DNA of 64,000 bases from Sellimonas caecigallum (GCF_045038405.1 NZ_CP173660.1:1612001-1676000), one strand, 5' to 3'. Positions 41,976 through 51,557 are shown, numbered from the stretch's first letter. Numbers and translations: made by a program. The notes: generated by a model from the sequence alone, not told the origin.

Positions 41976-43892
41976 ATGAAACATATTATTATAGGTACGG
42001 CAGGTCATATCGATCACGGTAAGACAACCTTGATCAAAGCTCTGACAGGAAGAAACACAGATCGCTGGGAAGAGGAGCAGAGAAGAGGTATTACCATCGA
42101 CCTTGGATTTACGTATTTTGATCTGCCAAACGGGGATCGGGCAGGAATTATCGATGTACCGGGGCATGAGCGTTTTATCAACAATATGGTGGCCGGTGTC
42201 GTAGGTATGGATCTTGTCATGCTGGTCATCGCGGCAGATGAAGGGATCATGCCGCAGACAAGGGAGCATATGGACATTCTGGGCGAACTTGGGATCGAAA
42301 AGAGTATTATCGTTCTGAACAAGTGCGATCTTGTGGATGAAGAATGGCTGGAACTCGTAGAAGAGGAAGTAAAAGAGGAACTGAGCGGCACTTTCCTTGA
42401 AAACGCGCCGGTTGTGAAGGTGTCGGCGGCCACGGGAGAGGGGCTCTCGCAGCTGATCGAGACAATACAGGAGATGACGGAGAATGAAGTGACGGAGAAA
42501 GATATCCACACGATACCGCGTCTTCCGATCGATCGTGTCTTTACACTCTCCGGATTTGGTACGATTATAACCGGTACACTTCTTGCCGGAACAATTCGCA
42601 AGGAAGATACCTTGTGCATGTACCCGATTGGAAAAGAATGTAAGATACGCAGTATCCAGGTGCACGGGGAAAGTGTGGACACCTGTTATGCAGGGCAGCG
42701 AGTGGCGATCAATCTGTCTAATGTGAAAAAGTCGGAGATCCGGAGAGGATGCGTACTGGCACCGCCAAACAATATGAAAAATACAGAATTGCTGGATGTA
42801 AAGCTGAATGTGCTGCCATCTTCCATGCGCATTTTGACCAACCATGCGAGACTGCATTTTTTCAGCGGTACAAGCGAGATTCTCTGCAGAGCAGTGCTGC
42901 TTGACAAAGAAGAAATCGGACCGGGCGAAAGCGGATATGTACAGCTCCGACTGGAAGAGGAGATTGCGGTGCGAAGAGGCGACCGGTTTGTTGTGAGATT
43001 CTATTCTCCGATGGAGACGATTGGCGGGGGAGTCGTACTTGAACCAAACCCGAAAAGGAAGAGAAGGTTTCAGCCGGACGTGATCGAGGAACTGCAGCGC
43101 AAAGAATCAGGTTCCTCTGCGGATGTGATCGAACTTCACGTAAAACAGCATGAGGAAACGATGGTAACGGCAGCAGAACTCGCAAAGATCACGGCTCTTT
43201 CTCCGGAAGAAGTCAAAGAAGATATAAGCCAGCTTGAGGAGCAAGGCACTGTCCTGACATTCCCGATGAAGAAAGATCTTTATGTATGGCATAAAAGTTC
43301 CGCTGAAAAGAAAAAGGAAATGATCACAAAAGAGCTGGCAGCTTTCCACAAGGCACATCCATACCGGCCTGGTATGGCGAAGGCAGAAATCCACGGAAAA
43401 TTTATGAAACAGGTCAAACCGAACGTGTTCGATATGTACATTGAAAATCTGATCAAGGAAGAATCGATAGGAAGACGGGGAGAATTTCTGCATTGCTTCG
43501 GATATGAGATCCCGCGGGATGCCATATTTGAGAAAGCTGCCGGGACAATTCTCGGCGCAATGGAAAAAGCAGGATATGACTTTGTCCGTTTTTCGGAGAT
43601 TGAGTTTCCAAAACTGCCGGAAGGGACAAAAGAAGATGTGCTTCAGGTGCTGACTGCTGAGGGAACCGTTGTCAAAGTCAACGATGAAATGTATACACTG
43701 GCATCTTTGATGGAGGAAGCGAAAAAGAAGATACAGGAAAAACTGAAAAAAGACGGTCTTATTACCATCGCGGAAGTGCGTGATATGTTTGCAACAAGCA
43801 GAAAAAGTGCGAAACCGATCCTGGAATATATGGATACATTGAAGATCACAAAGAAAGCAGGAGCAGAAAGCGAAAGGATTGCATACGTATGA
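41976..43892 (+). CDS. selB: selenocysteine-specific elongation factor SelB
   Basis: This 638-residue GTPase has G1 GTAGHIDHGKTTL (about 6-18), G2 region RGITIDLGF, G3 DVPGHERF (about 56-63), G4 NKCD and G5 VSAATGEG. Domains II-III follow, then four winged-helix repeats at about 375-638 that bind the SECIS hairpin. It delivers Sec-tRNA to UGA codons. The start at 41976 is about eight bases after AAGGAT; ATG 9 bases earlier is possible. It overlaps the LysR gene by four bases (ATGA). Confidence 0.95.
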   Translation: MKHIIIGTAGHIDHGKTTLIKALTGRNTDRWEEEQRRGITIDLGFTYFDLPNGDRAGIIDVPGHERFINNMVAGVVGMDLVMLVIAADEGIMPQTREHMDILGELGIEKSIIVLNKCDLVDEEWLELVEEEVKEELSGTFLENAPVVKVSAATGEGLSQLIETIQEMTENEVTEKDIHTIPRLPIDRVFTLSGFGTIITGTLLAGTIRKEDTLCMYPIGKECKIRSIQVHGESVDTCYAGQRVAINLSNVKKSEIRRGCVLAPPNNMKNTELLDVKLNVLPSSMRILTNHARLHFFSGTSEILCRAVLLDKEEIGPGESGYVQLRLEEEIAVRRGDRFVVRFYSPMETIGGGVVLEPNPKRKRRFQPDVIEELQRKESGSSADVIELHVKQHEETMVTAAELAKITALSPEEVKEDISQLEEQGTVLTFPMKKDLYVWHKSSAEKKKEMITKELAAFHKAHPYRPGMAKAEIHGKFMKQVKPNVFDMYIENLIKEESIGRRGEFLHCFGYEIPRDAIFEKAAGTILGAMEKAGYDFVRFSEIEFPKLPEGTKEDVLQVLTAEGTVVKVNDEMYTLASLMEEAKKKIQEKLKKDGLITIAEVRDMFATSRKSAKPILEYMDTLKITKKAGAESERIAYV

Positions 43893-44797
43893 ATTTAAAA
43901 CAACTGGAAGCATTTGTGTGTGTGGCAGACAGAAAAAGCTTTTCCAGAGCGGCAAAAGAATTGTTTTTAACTCAGCCTACGATCAGCGCACATATTGCTT
44001 CGCTTGAAAAAGAACTGGATGTACGTCTGTTCATTAGAAATACAAAAGAAGTCAATCTGTCTGAGGATGGAAAAACACTTTACAAATATGCAAGACAGAT
44101 GATCGATCTGGAAGAACAGATCGAGGCGTGCTTCGTCGGGGAAAAACAGCAGGAGGGAAGAAAGATTTCTATCGCTGCGTCCACGATCCCGGCACAGTAT
44201 ATTTTGCCTCGCATTCTTTCAAAATTTAATGAAAAATATCCGCGGGAGCAGTTTAAAGTAGTGGAAAGCGACAGTGCAAAAGTCGTGGAACTGGTTGCAG
44301 GGGGAGCTGCAGATATCGGGTTTACCGGTACTGTGCTTGAGAAAAAATTCTGTAAATATGTTCCGTTCTATAAAGACGAGCTTATCATTATCATGCCGAA
44401 CACGGAAAAATACGAGAAGCGTGTAAACGAGCAGAATCTGAATTGGATCACAGAAGAAGCCTTTATCATGAGGGAAGAAGGATCCGGTACACGAAAAGAG
44501 GCGGAAAAGCAGCTGAAAAAGGCTGGAATTGACACAGAGCAGCTCAATATTGTTGCAAGTATGGGTAACCAGGAAGCTATCAAACGTTCTGTGATCAGTG
44601 GTATGGGTATTACGATTATCTCAAAGCTTGCTGCGGAAGAAGAGATCCGAACAGGGAAGGTGCTTTGGTGTCCGATGCCGGATAAATCGGATGGAAGAGA
44701 TCTGAATATTGTATACAATAAAAATTTCCATCTGTCCAAGTCGGCGGAACGCTTTATCAGGGTAACAAAAGAGATGTACGGAATAGACAAAAAGTAA
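43889..44797 (+). CDS. LysR family regulator of selenium metabolism
   Basis: This 302-residue protein has an N-terminal LysR helix-turn-helix (MNLKQLEAFVCVADRKSFSR, 1-20; TQPTISAHIASLEKELDVRLF) and a C-terminal effector domain (about 95-295). The gene overlaps selB by four bases. LysR proteins of this type are found in the selenium cluster of many clostridia and are annotated as selenium-associated regulators. The effector is unknown; a selenium or sulfur metabolite is inferred. Targets could include the csd-like gene divergent downstream after the terminator. Confidence 0.88.
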   Translation: MNLKQLEAFVCVADRKSFSRAAKELFLTQPTISAHIASLEKELDVRLFIRNTKEVNLSEDGKTLYKYARQMIDLEEQIEACFVGEKQQEGRKISIAASTIPAQYILPRILSKFNEKYPREQFKVVESDSAKVVELVAGGAADIGFTGTVLEKKFCKYVPFYKDELIIIMPNTEKYEKRVNEQNLNWITEEAFIMREEGSGTRKEAEKQLKKAGIDTEQLNIVASMGNQEAIKRSVISGMGITIISKLAAEEEIRTGKVLWCPMPDKSDGRDLNIVYNKNFHLSKSAERFIRVTKEMYGIDKK

Positions 44798-44810
44798 AAA
44801 TGTTTTGATA

Positions 44811-44857
44811 AGAGACAGGCCTGCTTATAGATATTGCCTATAAGTGGGCCTCTTTTT
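44811..44857 (+). terminator. terminator of the selD-selA-selB-lysR operon
   Basis: AGGCCTGCTTATAG (44817-44830) pairs with CTATAAGTGGGCCT (44838-44851), with a TG/TG internal loop, followed by TTTTT. Confidence 0.88.
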
Positions 44858-44930
44858 GCCTTTTTTCGATTAGACGGTAATGGGAGAAAAAGCTATACTT
44901 AAAGTTAGGTGATTAAGGGGGAAAACAAAA

Positions 44931-46067
44931 ATGATTTATCTTGACAATGCAGCGACAACGATGCACAAACCTCAGGCGGTTATTGATGCAGTCGTAAATG
45001 CCATGAACTCTATCGGAAATGCCGGAAGAGGAGCTAATACAGCTTCACTTGGGGCTGCAAGACTTATATATGAGACGAGAGAAAGACTTGCCGGAATGTT
45101 TGGCGCGGAAAGCCCGAAGCAGATCGTATTCACATCTAATTCCACGGAAAGTTTAAATATTGCCATAAAAGGACTGATAGATCCAGGAGATCATGTGATC
45201 ACGACGGTGCTGGAACACAATTCTGTGCTGCGCCCGCTCTATGAACTACAGGAAAAGGGCGTGGAAATCACTTTCCTGGAAAGCGATGAAAAAGGCTGCG
45301 TACGTTACGGCGATTTTGAAAAAGCAGTGAAAGACAATACAAAAGCCATCATCTGTACGAACGGATCCAACTTGACCGGAAATCTTGTGGATATACAGAA
45401 GGTTGGAGAGATTGCGGAAAAATACGGACTTTTGTTTATTGTGGATGCTTCCCAGACAGCGGGGGTATTTCCGATTGATGTAAAATCCATGCACATCGAT
45501 GTGCTCTGTTTTACAGGACATAAAGGCCTCTTGGGACCGCAGGGAACCGGTGGCATGTATGTTCGGGAAGGGCTTTCGGTCCGTCCGCTCAAAAGCGGAG
45601 GAAGCGGAGTGCAGACGTACAGCAGAAAGCATCCGAAAGAAATGCCGACCGCTCTTGAGGCCGGGACGCTCAATGGGCATGGTATCGCCGGACTTCATGC
45701 AGCGCTTGGATACATAGAAGAGACCGGAATGGACCATATCCGAGAAAAAGAACAGTTTCTTATGAGGATGTTCTACGAAGGAGTAAAAGATATTCCTGGA
45801 GTAAAAATATACGGGGATTTTTCTTCCTATAACAGGTGTCCGATCGTGACACTGAATATCAGAGACTACGATTCTTCCGAGGTGAGCGATGAGCTTCTTA
45901 TGACATATGATATTTCCACGAGACCGGGAGGACACTGTGCGCCGCTGATGCACGAAGCGCTTGGAACAGTGGAACAAGGTTCCGTAAGGTTCAGCTTTTC
46001 GCATTTCAACACGGAAGAGGAAATCGCAGCTGCCGTTAAGGCAGTGCGGGAATTAGCAGAGGAATAG
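44931..46067 (+). CDS. class V aminotransferase, cysteine desulfurase/selenocysteine lyase-like
   Basis: This 378-residue PLP enzyme begins MIYLDNAATTMHKP, with the PLP lysine in CFTGHKGLLGPQG (about 190-202) and a C-terminal cysteine in RPGGHCAPLMHEALG near 335-349. The active-site cysteine loop is consistent with NifS/CsdB-type cysteine desulfurases and selenocysteine lyases. In the selenium cluster it probably mobilises selenium from selenocysteine or sulfur for YedF. It is followed 11 bases later by yedE. Confidence 0.88.
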   Translation: MIYLDNAATTMHKPQAVIDAVVNAMNSIGNAGRGANTASLGAARLIYETRERLAGMFGAESPKQIVFTSNSTESLNIAIKGLIDPGDHVITTVLEHNSVLRPLYELQEKGVEITFLESDEKGCVRYGDFEKAVKDNTKAIICTNGSNLTGNLVDIQKVGEIAEKYGLLFIVDASQTAGVFPIDVKSMHIDVLCFTGHKGLLGPQGTGGMYVREGLSVRPLKSGGSGVQTYSRKHPKEMPTALEAGTLNGHGIAGLHAALGYIEETGMDHIREKEQFLMRMFYEGVKDIPGVKIYGDFSSYNRCPIVTLNIRDYDSSEVSDELLMTYDISTRPGGHCAPLMHEALGTVEQGSVRFSFSHFNTEEEIAAAVKAVRELAEE

Positions 46068-46078
46068 GAGGAAGAGTT

Positions 46079-47179
46079 ATGAATTTATCAGACTCAAAGA
46101 AGAAACTAGCCATTGCCGGGATAATCTGCGGATTAATTGCAGCCGTCCTGGCAAAAATGGGGAACCCGGCCAATATGGCCATGTGTATCGCATGTTTTGT
46201 GCGTGATACGGCGGGGGCTCTGAAGCTCCATTCAGCAGCGGCCGTTCAGTATGCGCGTCCGGAAGTGATCGGAATCGTAATCGGAGCGTTTGCAATCTCC
46301 CTTGCAACGAAAGAATACCGTTCTACTGCCGGATCTTCCCCGATGATTCGTTTCATACTTGGAATGATCATCATGATTGGTTCACTGGCATTTCTCGGAT
46401 GCCCGCTCCGTATGGTACTTAGAATGTCTGCAGGTGATCTGAATGCATGGGTGGCTCTCATCGGCTTTGCAGCAGGTGTTGCCACAGGCGCCTTTTTCCT
46501 GAAAAAAGGATTCAGCCTGGGGAGAGCACACGAAACAAACTTTGCGAGTGGGACGATCCTCCCGATCCTGATGGCAGGGATTTTCGTGCTGAGTGTCTGC
46601 ACGACACTTCTTGCAGCCAGTGAAAAAGGGGCAGGTCCGGGAGCATTGCATGCTCCGATCGCGGTTTCACTGATCGCAGGTCTTTTATTCGGGGCTGTTG
46701 CACAGAAATCCAGAATGTGTTTTGCGGGGAGCATCCGTGATATCATTCTTGTAAGAAGTTTTGATCTTATATCCGTCATTGCCGGATTGTTTGTCGTTAT
46801 GCTTGTCTTCAATATCGCTACGGGAGGATTTCATCTGAGTTTCACAGGACAGCCGGTGGCACATTCCGCACATCTGTGGAATATCCTTGGTATGTATGCT
46901 GTGGGATTTGCGGCAGTTCTGGCAGGAGGATGTCCACTGCGTCAGCTTGTATTGGCAGGGCAGGGATCATCAGACGGGGCAGTAACAGTACTGGGTCTGT
47001 TTGTCGGAGCAGCAGTTTCACACAACTTCGGTCTTGCAGGCGCAGCTGCAGCAGCAGCTACAGCAGACAAGCCGGCAACAGCAGGAGGAGTAAGCACAGC
47101 AGGACAGGTTGCGGTCATCATCTGTATCGCGGCATGTTTCCTTATCGCTCTTACAAATAAGAGAAAAGGGACAAAATAG
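46079..47179 (+). CDS. yedE: YedE-family selenium transporter
   Basis: This 366-residue membrane protein has about ten helices and the YedE/YeeE motifs LGCPLRMVLRMSAGDLNAW (about 104-122), CFAGSIRD (about 218-225) and AGGCPLRQLVLAGQG (about 281-295). The repeated GCPLR cysteines resemble those that carry thiosulfate in YeeE proteins. In selenium clusters, YedE is proposed to import a selenium compound. It lies between the desulfurase and TusA-like genes, with GGAGGAAGAG before the ATG. Confidence 0.9.
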   Translation: MNLSDSKKKLAIAGIICGLIAAVLAKMGNPANMAMCIACFVRDTAGALKLHSAAAVQYARPEVIGIVIGAFAISLATKEYRSTAGSSPMIRFILGMIIMIGSLAFLGCPLRMVLRMSAGDLNAWVALIGFAAGVATGAFFLKKGFSLGRAHETNFASGTILPILMAGIFVLSVCTTLLAASEKGAGPGALHAPIAVSLIAGLLFGAVAQKSRMCFAGSIRDIILVRSFDLISVIAGLFVVMLVFNIATGGFHLSFTGQPVAHSAHLWNILGMYAVGFAAVLAGGCPLRQLVLAGQGSSDGAVTVLGLFVGAAVSHNFGLAGAAAAAATADKPATAGGVSTAGQVAVIICIAACFLIALTNKRKGTK

Positions 47180-47232
47180 CTGGCTTTTTCGTAACTGATA
47201 TGATATGCTGAATGAAAGGAAGTAATTTTAAG

Positions 47233-47436
47233 ATGAAGGAAGTAGATGCAAGAGGACTTTCCTGTCCGGAACCGATCATGATGACAGCGGAGGCGCTGAA
47301 GCAGACAAAAGGGCCTGTAAAAGTACTTGTAAGCGAGCCGCATCAGAGGACAAACGTAGAGAAATATGCGAAAGATCATGGGAAGAAGGTTACGGTCAGA
47401 GAAAAAGGCTCTGAATTTGAAATTGTGATTGAGTAG
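47233..47436 (+). CDS. TusA-like sulfur/selenium carrier protein
   Basis: This 67-residue protein has the TusA signature KEVDARGLSCPEPIMMTAEAL near residues 2-22, with the carrier cysteine in SCPEP. It should accept a persulfide or perselenide from the upstream enzyme. The start at ATG 47233 matches the family start; AAAGGAAG is about ten bases upstream. It is followed by the DUF3343 gene after one base. Confidence 0.88.
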   Translation: MKEVDARGLSCPEPIMMTAEALKQTKGPVKVLVSEPHQRTNVEKYAKDHGKKVTVREKGSEFEIVIE

Positions 47437-47437
47437 C

Positions 47438-47674
47438 ATGAGAAAGAAAGAATTAAGACTTGTCGTCACATTCCACACGACGGCGGACGCTATGGCGATG
47501 GAAAAAGAATGTAAAGAAAACCAGGTAAATGGAAGGCTGATTCCAGTGCCGAGATCGATATCGGCAGGATGCGGTCTGGCCTGGTGTGCAGGTCTGGAAG
47601 ACAAAGATACTATCCTGAGTATGATGGATCAGGTAGGAATCGAACATGAAGATCTGCACGAATGCATGGTGTAA
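47438..47674 (+). CDS. DUF3343 protein, putative Se/S carrier
   Basis: This 78-residue protein has VVTFHTTADAMAMEKECKE and a final VPRSISAGCGLAWCAG stretch with two cysteines spaced by four residues. DUF3343 proteins occur almost only in selenium or sulfur trafficking clusters. It overlaps the TusA-like unit (start one base after its stop) and ends before a terminator, so the selenium unit stops here. Its biochemical role is unproven. Confidence 0.85.
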   Translation: MRKKELRLVVTFHTTADAMAMEKECKENQVNGRLIPVPRSISAGCGLAWCAGLEDKDTILSMMDQVGIEHEDLHECMV

Positions 47675-47680
47675 ATAGGG

Positions 47681-47718
47681 AAAGACTGGGCTTTTTTTGA
47701 AACCCGGTCTTTCTTTTT
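47681..47718 (+). terminator. terminator after the DUF3343 gene
   Basis: AAAGACTGGG (47681-47690) pairs with CCCGGTCTTT (47703-47712), then CTTTTT. Confidence 0.88.
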
Positions 47719-47785
47719 GTTCCGTCAATGAAAGATCGCGCACGCAGGAACATAAAGTGTACCAAAAGAAAAGGAGGGAGTTTTT

Positions 47786-49768
47786 ATGGAAACATTACTA
47801 AACATGGTTCCGGCATTTGCTGTCATTACATTGCTGTTTGCAGCCTACCTGGCATGGAAAGTGGCACGCCAGGAGAGCGGGAACGAGCGGATGCGGGAGA
47901 TCGCAGGAGCCATCAGCGAAGGGGCGCAGGCATTTCTCACTGCCGAGTACAAAATTCTGATCGTGTTTGTTGCGATTCTGTTTGTGCTGATCGGGCTTGG
48001 TGTGGGAAACTGGATCACAGCAGTATGTTTTGCATTTGGAGCTGTATTCTCCACGCTGTCTGGTTTCTTTGGGATGAAGGTAGCTACAAGGGCAAATGTG
48101 CGGACGGCCAATGCAGCTATGAAATCTGGAATGAATAAGGCGCTTTCCATCGCATTTTCCGGCGGAGCTGTGATGGGAATGTGCGTGGCTGGATTTGGTG
48201 TGCTTGGAGTCAGTATCATTTATATTATTACAGAAAATGTGGATGTACTCTCCGGATTCAGTTTGGGAGCATCTTCCATCGCACTTTTTGCACGTGTAGG
48301 AGGAGGTATTTACACGAAAGCTGCCGATGTAGGAGCAGATCTTGTAGGAAAGGTAGAAGCAGGAATTCCGGAGGATGATCCGAGAAATCCGGCTGTGATT
48401 GCAGACAATGTAGGGGATAACGTAGGAGATGTGGCAGGAATGGGAGCAGATCTCTTTGAATCTTATGTGGGAGCGCTCGTTTCAGCAATTACGCTTGGCA
48501 TTGTCTATTTCAAAGCGGAGGGAGCTTTGTATCCGCTGCTGATTGCAGGCCTTGGCCTGATCGCATCGATCATCGGGACATTTTTCGTACGAGGAGATGA
48601 GAAATCAAATCCGCACAAAGCATTGAAGATGGGAACATATGTATCGAGCGTCCTGATACTGATCGTATCGTTTGTTCTGAGCAATCAGTTTTTTGGAAAC
48701 TTTCAAGCCGCTATTGCCATCGTATCCGGACTTATAGTAGGACTTCTGATCGGGGTCATCACGGAAGTGTACACGTCCGCCGATTATAAATCCGTAAAGG
48801 AGATCGGAGAACAGTCGGAGACAGGGGCTGCGACTACGATCATAAGCGGACTTGCGGTAGGAATGAAATCTACGGCTGCCCCCGTGCTTCTTATCTGTGT
48901 CGGGATTTTCGCTGCATATCAGTTTTGCGGCCTCTACGGAATTGCCCTGGCGGCGGTCGGTATGCTGTCCACTACGGCTATTACAGTAGCGGTAGATGCT
49001 TATGGACCGATTGCGGACAATGCCGGAGGCATCGCGGAAATGTCCGGGCTTGACGAATCTGTACGAAAGATTACAGACCGGCTGGATGCGGTGGGCAATA
49101 CAACGGCGGCTATCGGGAAAGGATTTGCCATCGGTTCTGCAGCGCTGACTGCACTGGCTCTTTTTGTCTCCTACGCGGAAGCGGTTAAGCTAGAGAGCAT
49201 AGATATTCTGGACAATCGTGTCATCATCGGTATGTTTATCGGAGGTATGCTTCCGTTCCTTTTCTCTGCTATGACGATGCAGAGTGTTTCAAAGGCAGCT
49301 TACCAGATGATCGAGGAAGTGAGAAGACAGTTTAAAACGATACCGGGGATCATGGAAGGCACGGAGAAGCCGGATTATAAATCCTGTGTGGCGATCTCCA
49401 CGACGGCAGCCTTGAAAGAAATGCTTGTCCCGGGAATCATGGCAGTGGCGGCGCCGCTGATCGTCGGGATCGTTCTCGGCGCAAATGCGCTGGGAGGCCT
49501 TCTTGCAGGCGCTCTGATAACCGGTGTGCTGATGGCGATCTTTATGTCCAATGCCGGAGGAGCTTGGGACAACGCGAAAAAATACATAGAAGACGGACAC
49601 CATGGCGGAAAAGGAAGCGAGGCGCATAAGGCAGCGGTAGTCGGAGATACCGTCGGAGATCCGTTTAAAGATACATCAGGACCTTCTATCAACATCCTGA
49701 TCAAGCTTATGACGATCGTATCCCTTGTGTTTGCACCTCTTTTCTTGTCTGTAGGAGGACTGCTGTAA
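47786..49768 (+). CDS. hppA: membrane-bound ion-translocating pyrophosphatase
   Basis: This 660-residue protein has about 16 membrane helices and the pyrophosphate-binding motif DVGADLVGKVEAGIPEDDPR followed by ADNVGDNVGD (about 190-220). A second acidic DAYGPIADNAGG and a third VGDTVGDPFKDTSGP are present. GNTTAAIGKGFAIGS has Ala at the position of the Lys of K+-independent enzymes, so this is a K+-dependent form. Such enzymes pump Na+, H+ or both using PPi. AAAGGAGGGAG precedes the ATG. Confidence 0.96.
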   Translation: METLLNMVPAFAVITLLFAAYLAWKVARQESGNERMREIAGAISEGAQAFLTAEYKILIVFVAILFVLIGLGVGNWITAVCFAFGAVFSTLSGFFGMKVATRANVRTANAAMKSGMNKALSIAFSGGAVMGMCVAGFGVLGVSIIYIITENVDVLSGFSLGASSIALFARVGGGIYTKAADVGADLVGKVEAGIPEDDPRNPAVIADNVGDNVGDVAGMGADLFESYVGALVSAITLGIVYFKAEGALYPLLIAGLGLIASIIGTFFVRGDEKSNPHKALKMGTYVSSVLILIVSFVLSNQFFGNFQAAIAIVSGLIVGLLIGVITEVYTSADYKSVKEIGEQSETGAATTIISGLAVGMKSTAAPVLLICVGIFAAYQFCGLYGIALAAVGMLSTTAITVAVDAYGPIADNAGGIAEMSGLDESVRKITDRLDAVGNTTAAIGKGFAIGSAALTALALFVSYAEAVKLESIDILDNRVIIGMFIGGMLPFLFSAMTMQSVSKAAYQMIEEVRRQFKTIPGIMEGTEKPDYKSCVAISTTAALKEMLVPGIMAVAAPLIVGIVLGANALGGLLAGALITGVLMAIFMSNAGGAWDNAKKYIEDGHHGGKGSEAHKAAVVGDTVGDPFKDTSGPSINILIKLMTIVSLVFAPLFLSVGGLL

Positions 49769-49815
49769 AATTAATCCTAAGAGAAAGTGGATGGATCATA
49801 TACAAAGTTTGAAAA

Positions 49816-49853
49816 AGAAAGGCAGCTCGGAAGAATTTCCGGGCTGCCTTTCT
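49816..49853. terminator. bidirectional terminator between hppA and tetR
   Basis: AGAAAGGCAGC (49816-49826) pairs perfectly with GCTGCCTTTCT (49843-49853), with an inner TCGGAA/TTCCGG stem, between convergent genes. Confidence 0.88.
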
Positions 49854-49869
49854 GGCATGGTGCTTTTCC

Positions 49870-50457
49870 TTAAATTCCTTTTTGGAATGTTTCCAGAACA
49901 TGCGGAAGAAGACGGGCGCTGAATTCAGAGAGGGAGTAATTCCCTTTACAGAGAGCCCAGTCATAGATCATGGCGCGCTCATACATGGCGTAGATCTTGA
50001 CGAGTTCTGATGCCGTGGAAGACGGATGAAATTCCCCGGAATCCAGCCCTTTCTGCGCAATCTCGGTCAGCCATGTAAAGTACAGGCGCTCTTCATCGAG
50101 AAGAGACTGACTGTCTTTTGTGATAAGCTGTGATGAGTACAAGTAGGCGATCAGTTTTACGTCAATACTTGTCTCGATCATGCGGAAAAGTTCACGGTTT
50201 AAATATAAAAGGGTGTCGTACGAGGAAGTCTGCGGAGAAATCTCTGCCTGCAGATCCTCGTATTTCGAATCGAACAGATAAGAGATGGAATTCAGGAGAG
50301 CTTCTTTCCCTTTAAAATAGTGATAGAAGGTTCCTTTTGATGTCTTTGACAAATTGATGATATCCTCTACTGTAGTGTTGTCATACCCTTTTTTGTAAAA
50401 AAGATTCCAGGCCGCCTTAACGATGCGGCTCTTTGTCGATAAAGGTTTTCGTGGCAT
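49870..50457 (-). CDS. TetR family transcriptional regulator next to prdF
   Basis: This 195-residue protein has a TetR helix-turn-helix near residues 10-55 (IVKAAWNLFYKKGYDNTTVEDI, SKGTFYHYFKGKEALL) and an effector-binding C-terminal domain. It starts 34 bases after prdF stops and has the same orientation, so it is probably in the prdF operon. AAAGGCGG is the only ribosome site. A role in control of proline metabolism is inferred from position; the ligand is unknown. Confidence 0.85.
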   Translation of the reverse strand: MPRKPLSTKSRIVKAAWNLFYKKGYDNTTVEDIINLSKTSKGTFYHYFKGKEALLNSISYLFDSKYEDLQAEISPQTSSYDTLLYLNRELFRMIETSIDVKLIAYLYSSQLITKDSQSLLDEERLYFTWLTEIAQKGLDSGEFHPSSTASELVKIYAMYERAMIYDWALCKGNYSLSEFSARLLPHVLETFQKGI

Positions 50458-50491
50458 GGTTCCGGCCGCCTTTCTGATTCAGTATTTGCTA

Positions 50492-51526
50492 TTATCCTAC
50501 CTGAAAACCGTATTTCAGCGGATCATCCCCATCGATCACGTATGTGGCAAGTCCTGTCACATACGCGCTTCCTGTAATCTGCGGGATGACAGCATCATAA
50601 TCGCCGATCTTGGTTTCTTTCAGGATCACGCCTTTAAATTTGGAGCCGATGAAGCTTTCGTATACGAAAGGTGTGCCAACTTCGATTTCCCCTTTTGCGT
50701 GAAGGGTGGCAAGTTTTGCGCTTGTTCCGGTTCCGCAAGGAGAACGGTCTGCCATGTGATCTCCAAAAATCACGACATTTCTGCGGTCGCATCCTTCGGA
50801 GTCTGTGTGGCAGTAAAATTCGGCCAGATCCACGGAAGTGATATCGAGTGTCGGATGCTGTACTTTCACTTCACGATTCACTGCCTCAAGCACCTTCATT
50901 CCAAGATCCTGGAAGAACGGGATCGTCTTCGGCTCCACATGTGTAGCGATGGACGGCTGTTCAGCATCGATAATGGCAAAGAAACTTCCGCCAAAGGAAA
51001 TGTCGTACGTGATGACCTTTCCATCCACAACTGTTTTAAGTCCCTGTTTATAAAGGAAAGCAGGTACGTTTGTGAGCGTAACGCTTACCACTTTTCCGTT
51101 TTTGACTTCTGCCTTTGTGCGGATCAGCCCGGCAGGAGCTTCCAGAACGACTTCTGTAAAAGGTTCTTTTGCCTGAATCAGGCCGCTTTCAATGACTGCG
51201 GTTACAGTTCCGATCGTTCCGTGTCCGCACATATTCAGATATTCTCCTGTATCCATGAAGATGACACCGAAGTCTGCTTCTGGATTGACCGGGTCTGTTA
51301 CGAGAGCTCCGAACATATCATGGTGTCCTCTTGGTTCAAACATGAGAGATTTCCGGAGATGGTCGTAATGTTTTGCAAGGAAATTTTTCTTTTCGATCAT
51401 TGTATTTCCTTCCAGTTTCGGAAAACCGGACATGATAATACGTGTAAATTCTCCAAGTGTATGTGTGTCGACAGCTACAAAAGAAGATTCATACTGATCA
51501 AGGTTTAATTTTGGATGCAGTTCCAT
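50492..51526 (-). CDS. prdF: proline racemase
   Basis: This 344-residue racemase has the paired active-site cysteines in LNMCGHGTIGT (about 88-98) and DRSPCGTGTSAKLA (about 250-263). These residues interconvert L- and D-proline by a two-base mechanism. The Cys/Cys pair is conserved in both proline racemase and 4-hydroxyproline epimerase; the proline reductase neighbourhood favours PrdF. AAGGAGG precedes the start. It is divergent from selC and prdC. Confidence 0.93.
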   Translation of the reverse strand: MELHPKLNLDQYESSFVAVDTHTLGEFTRIIMSGFPKLEGNTMIEKKNFLAKHYDHLRKSLMFEPRGHHDMFGALVTDPVNPEADFGVIFMDTGEYLNMCGHGTIGTVTAVIESGLIQAKEPFTEVVLEAPAGLIRTKAEVKNGKVVSVTLTNVPAFLYKQGLKTVVDGKVITYDISFGGSFFAIIDAEQPSIATHVEPKTIPFFQDLGMKVLEAVNREVKVQHPTLDITSVDLAEFYCHTDSEGCDRRNVVIFGDHMADRSPCGTGTSAKLATLHAKGEIEVGTPFVYESFIGSKFKGVILKETKIGDYDAVIPQITGSAYVTGLATYVIDGDDPLKYGFQVG

Positions 51527-51557
51527 TGATAAAAGTCCTCCTTAGAATGAAATACCG

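Noticed and set aside
47845..48219. Long antisense frames over hppA, prdA and other genes
   Set aside because: They arise from codon bias of the sense genes, with low-complexity composition and no start signals.
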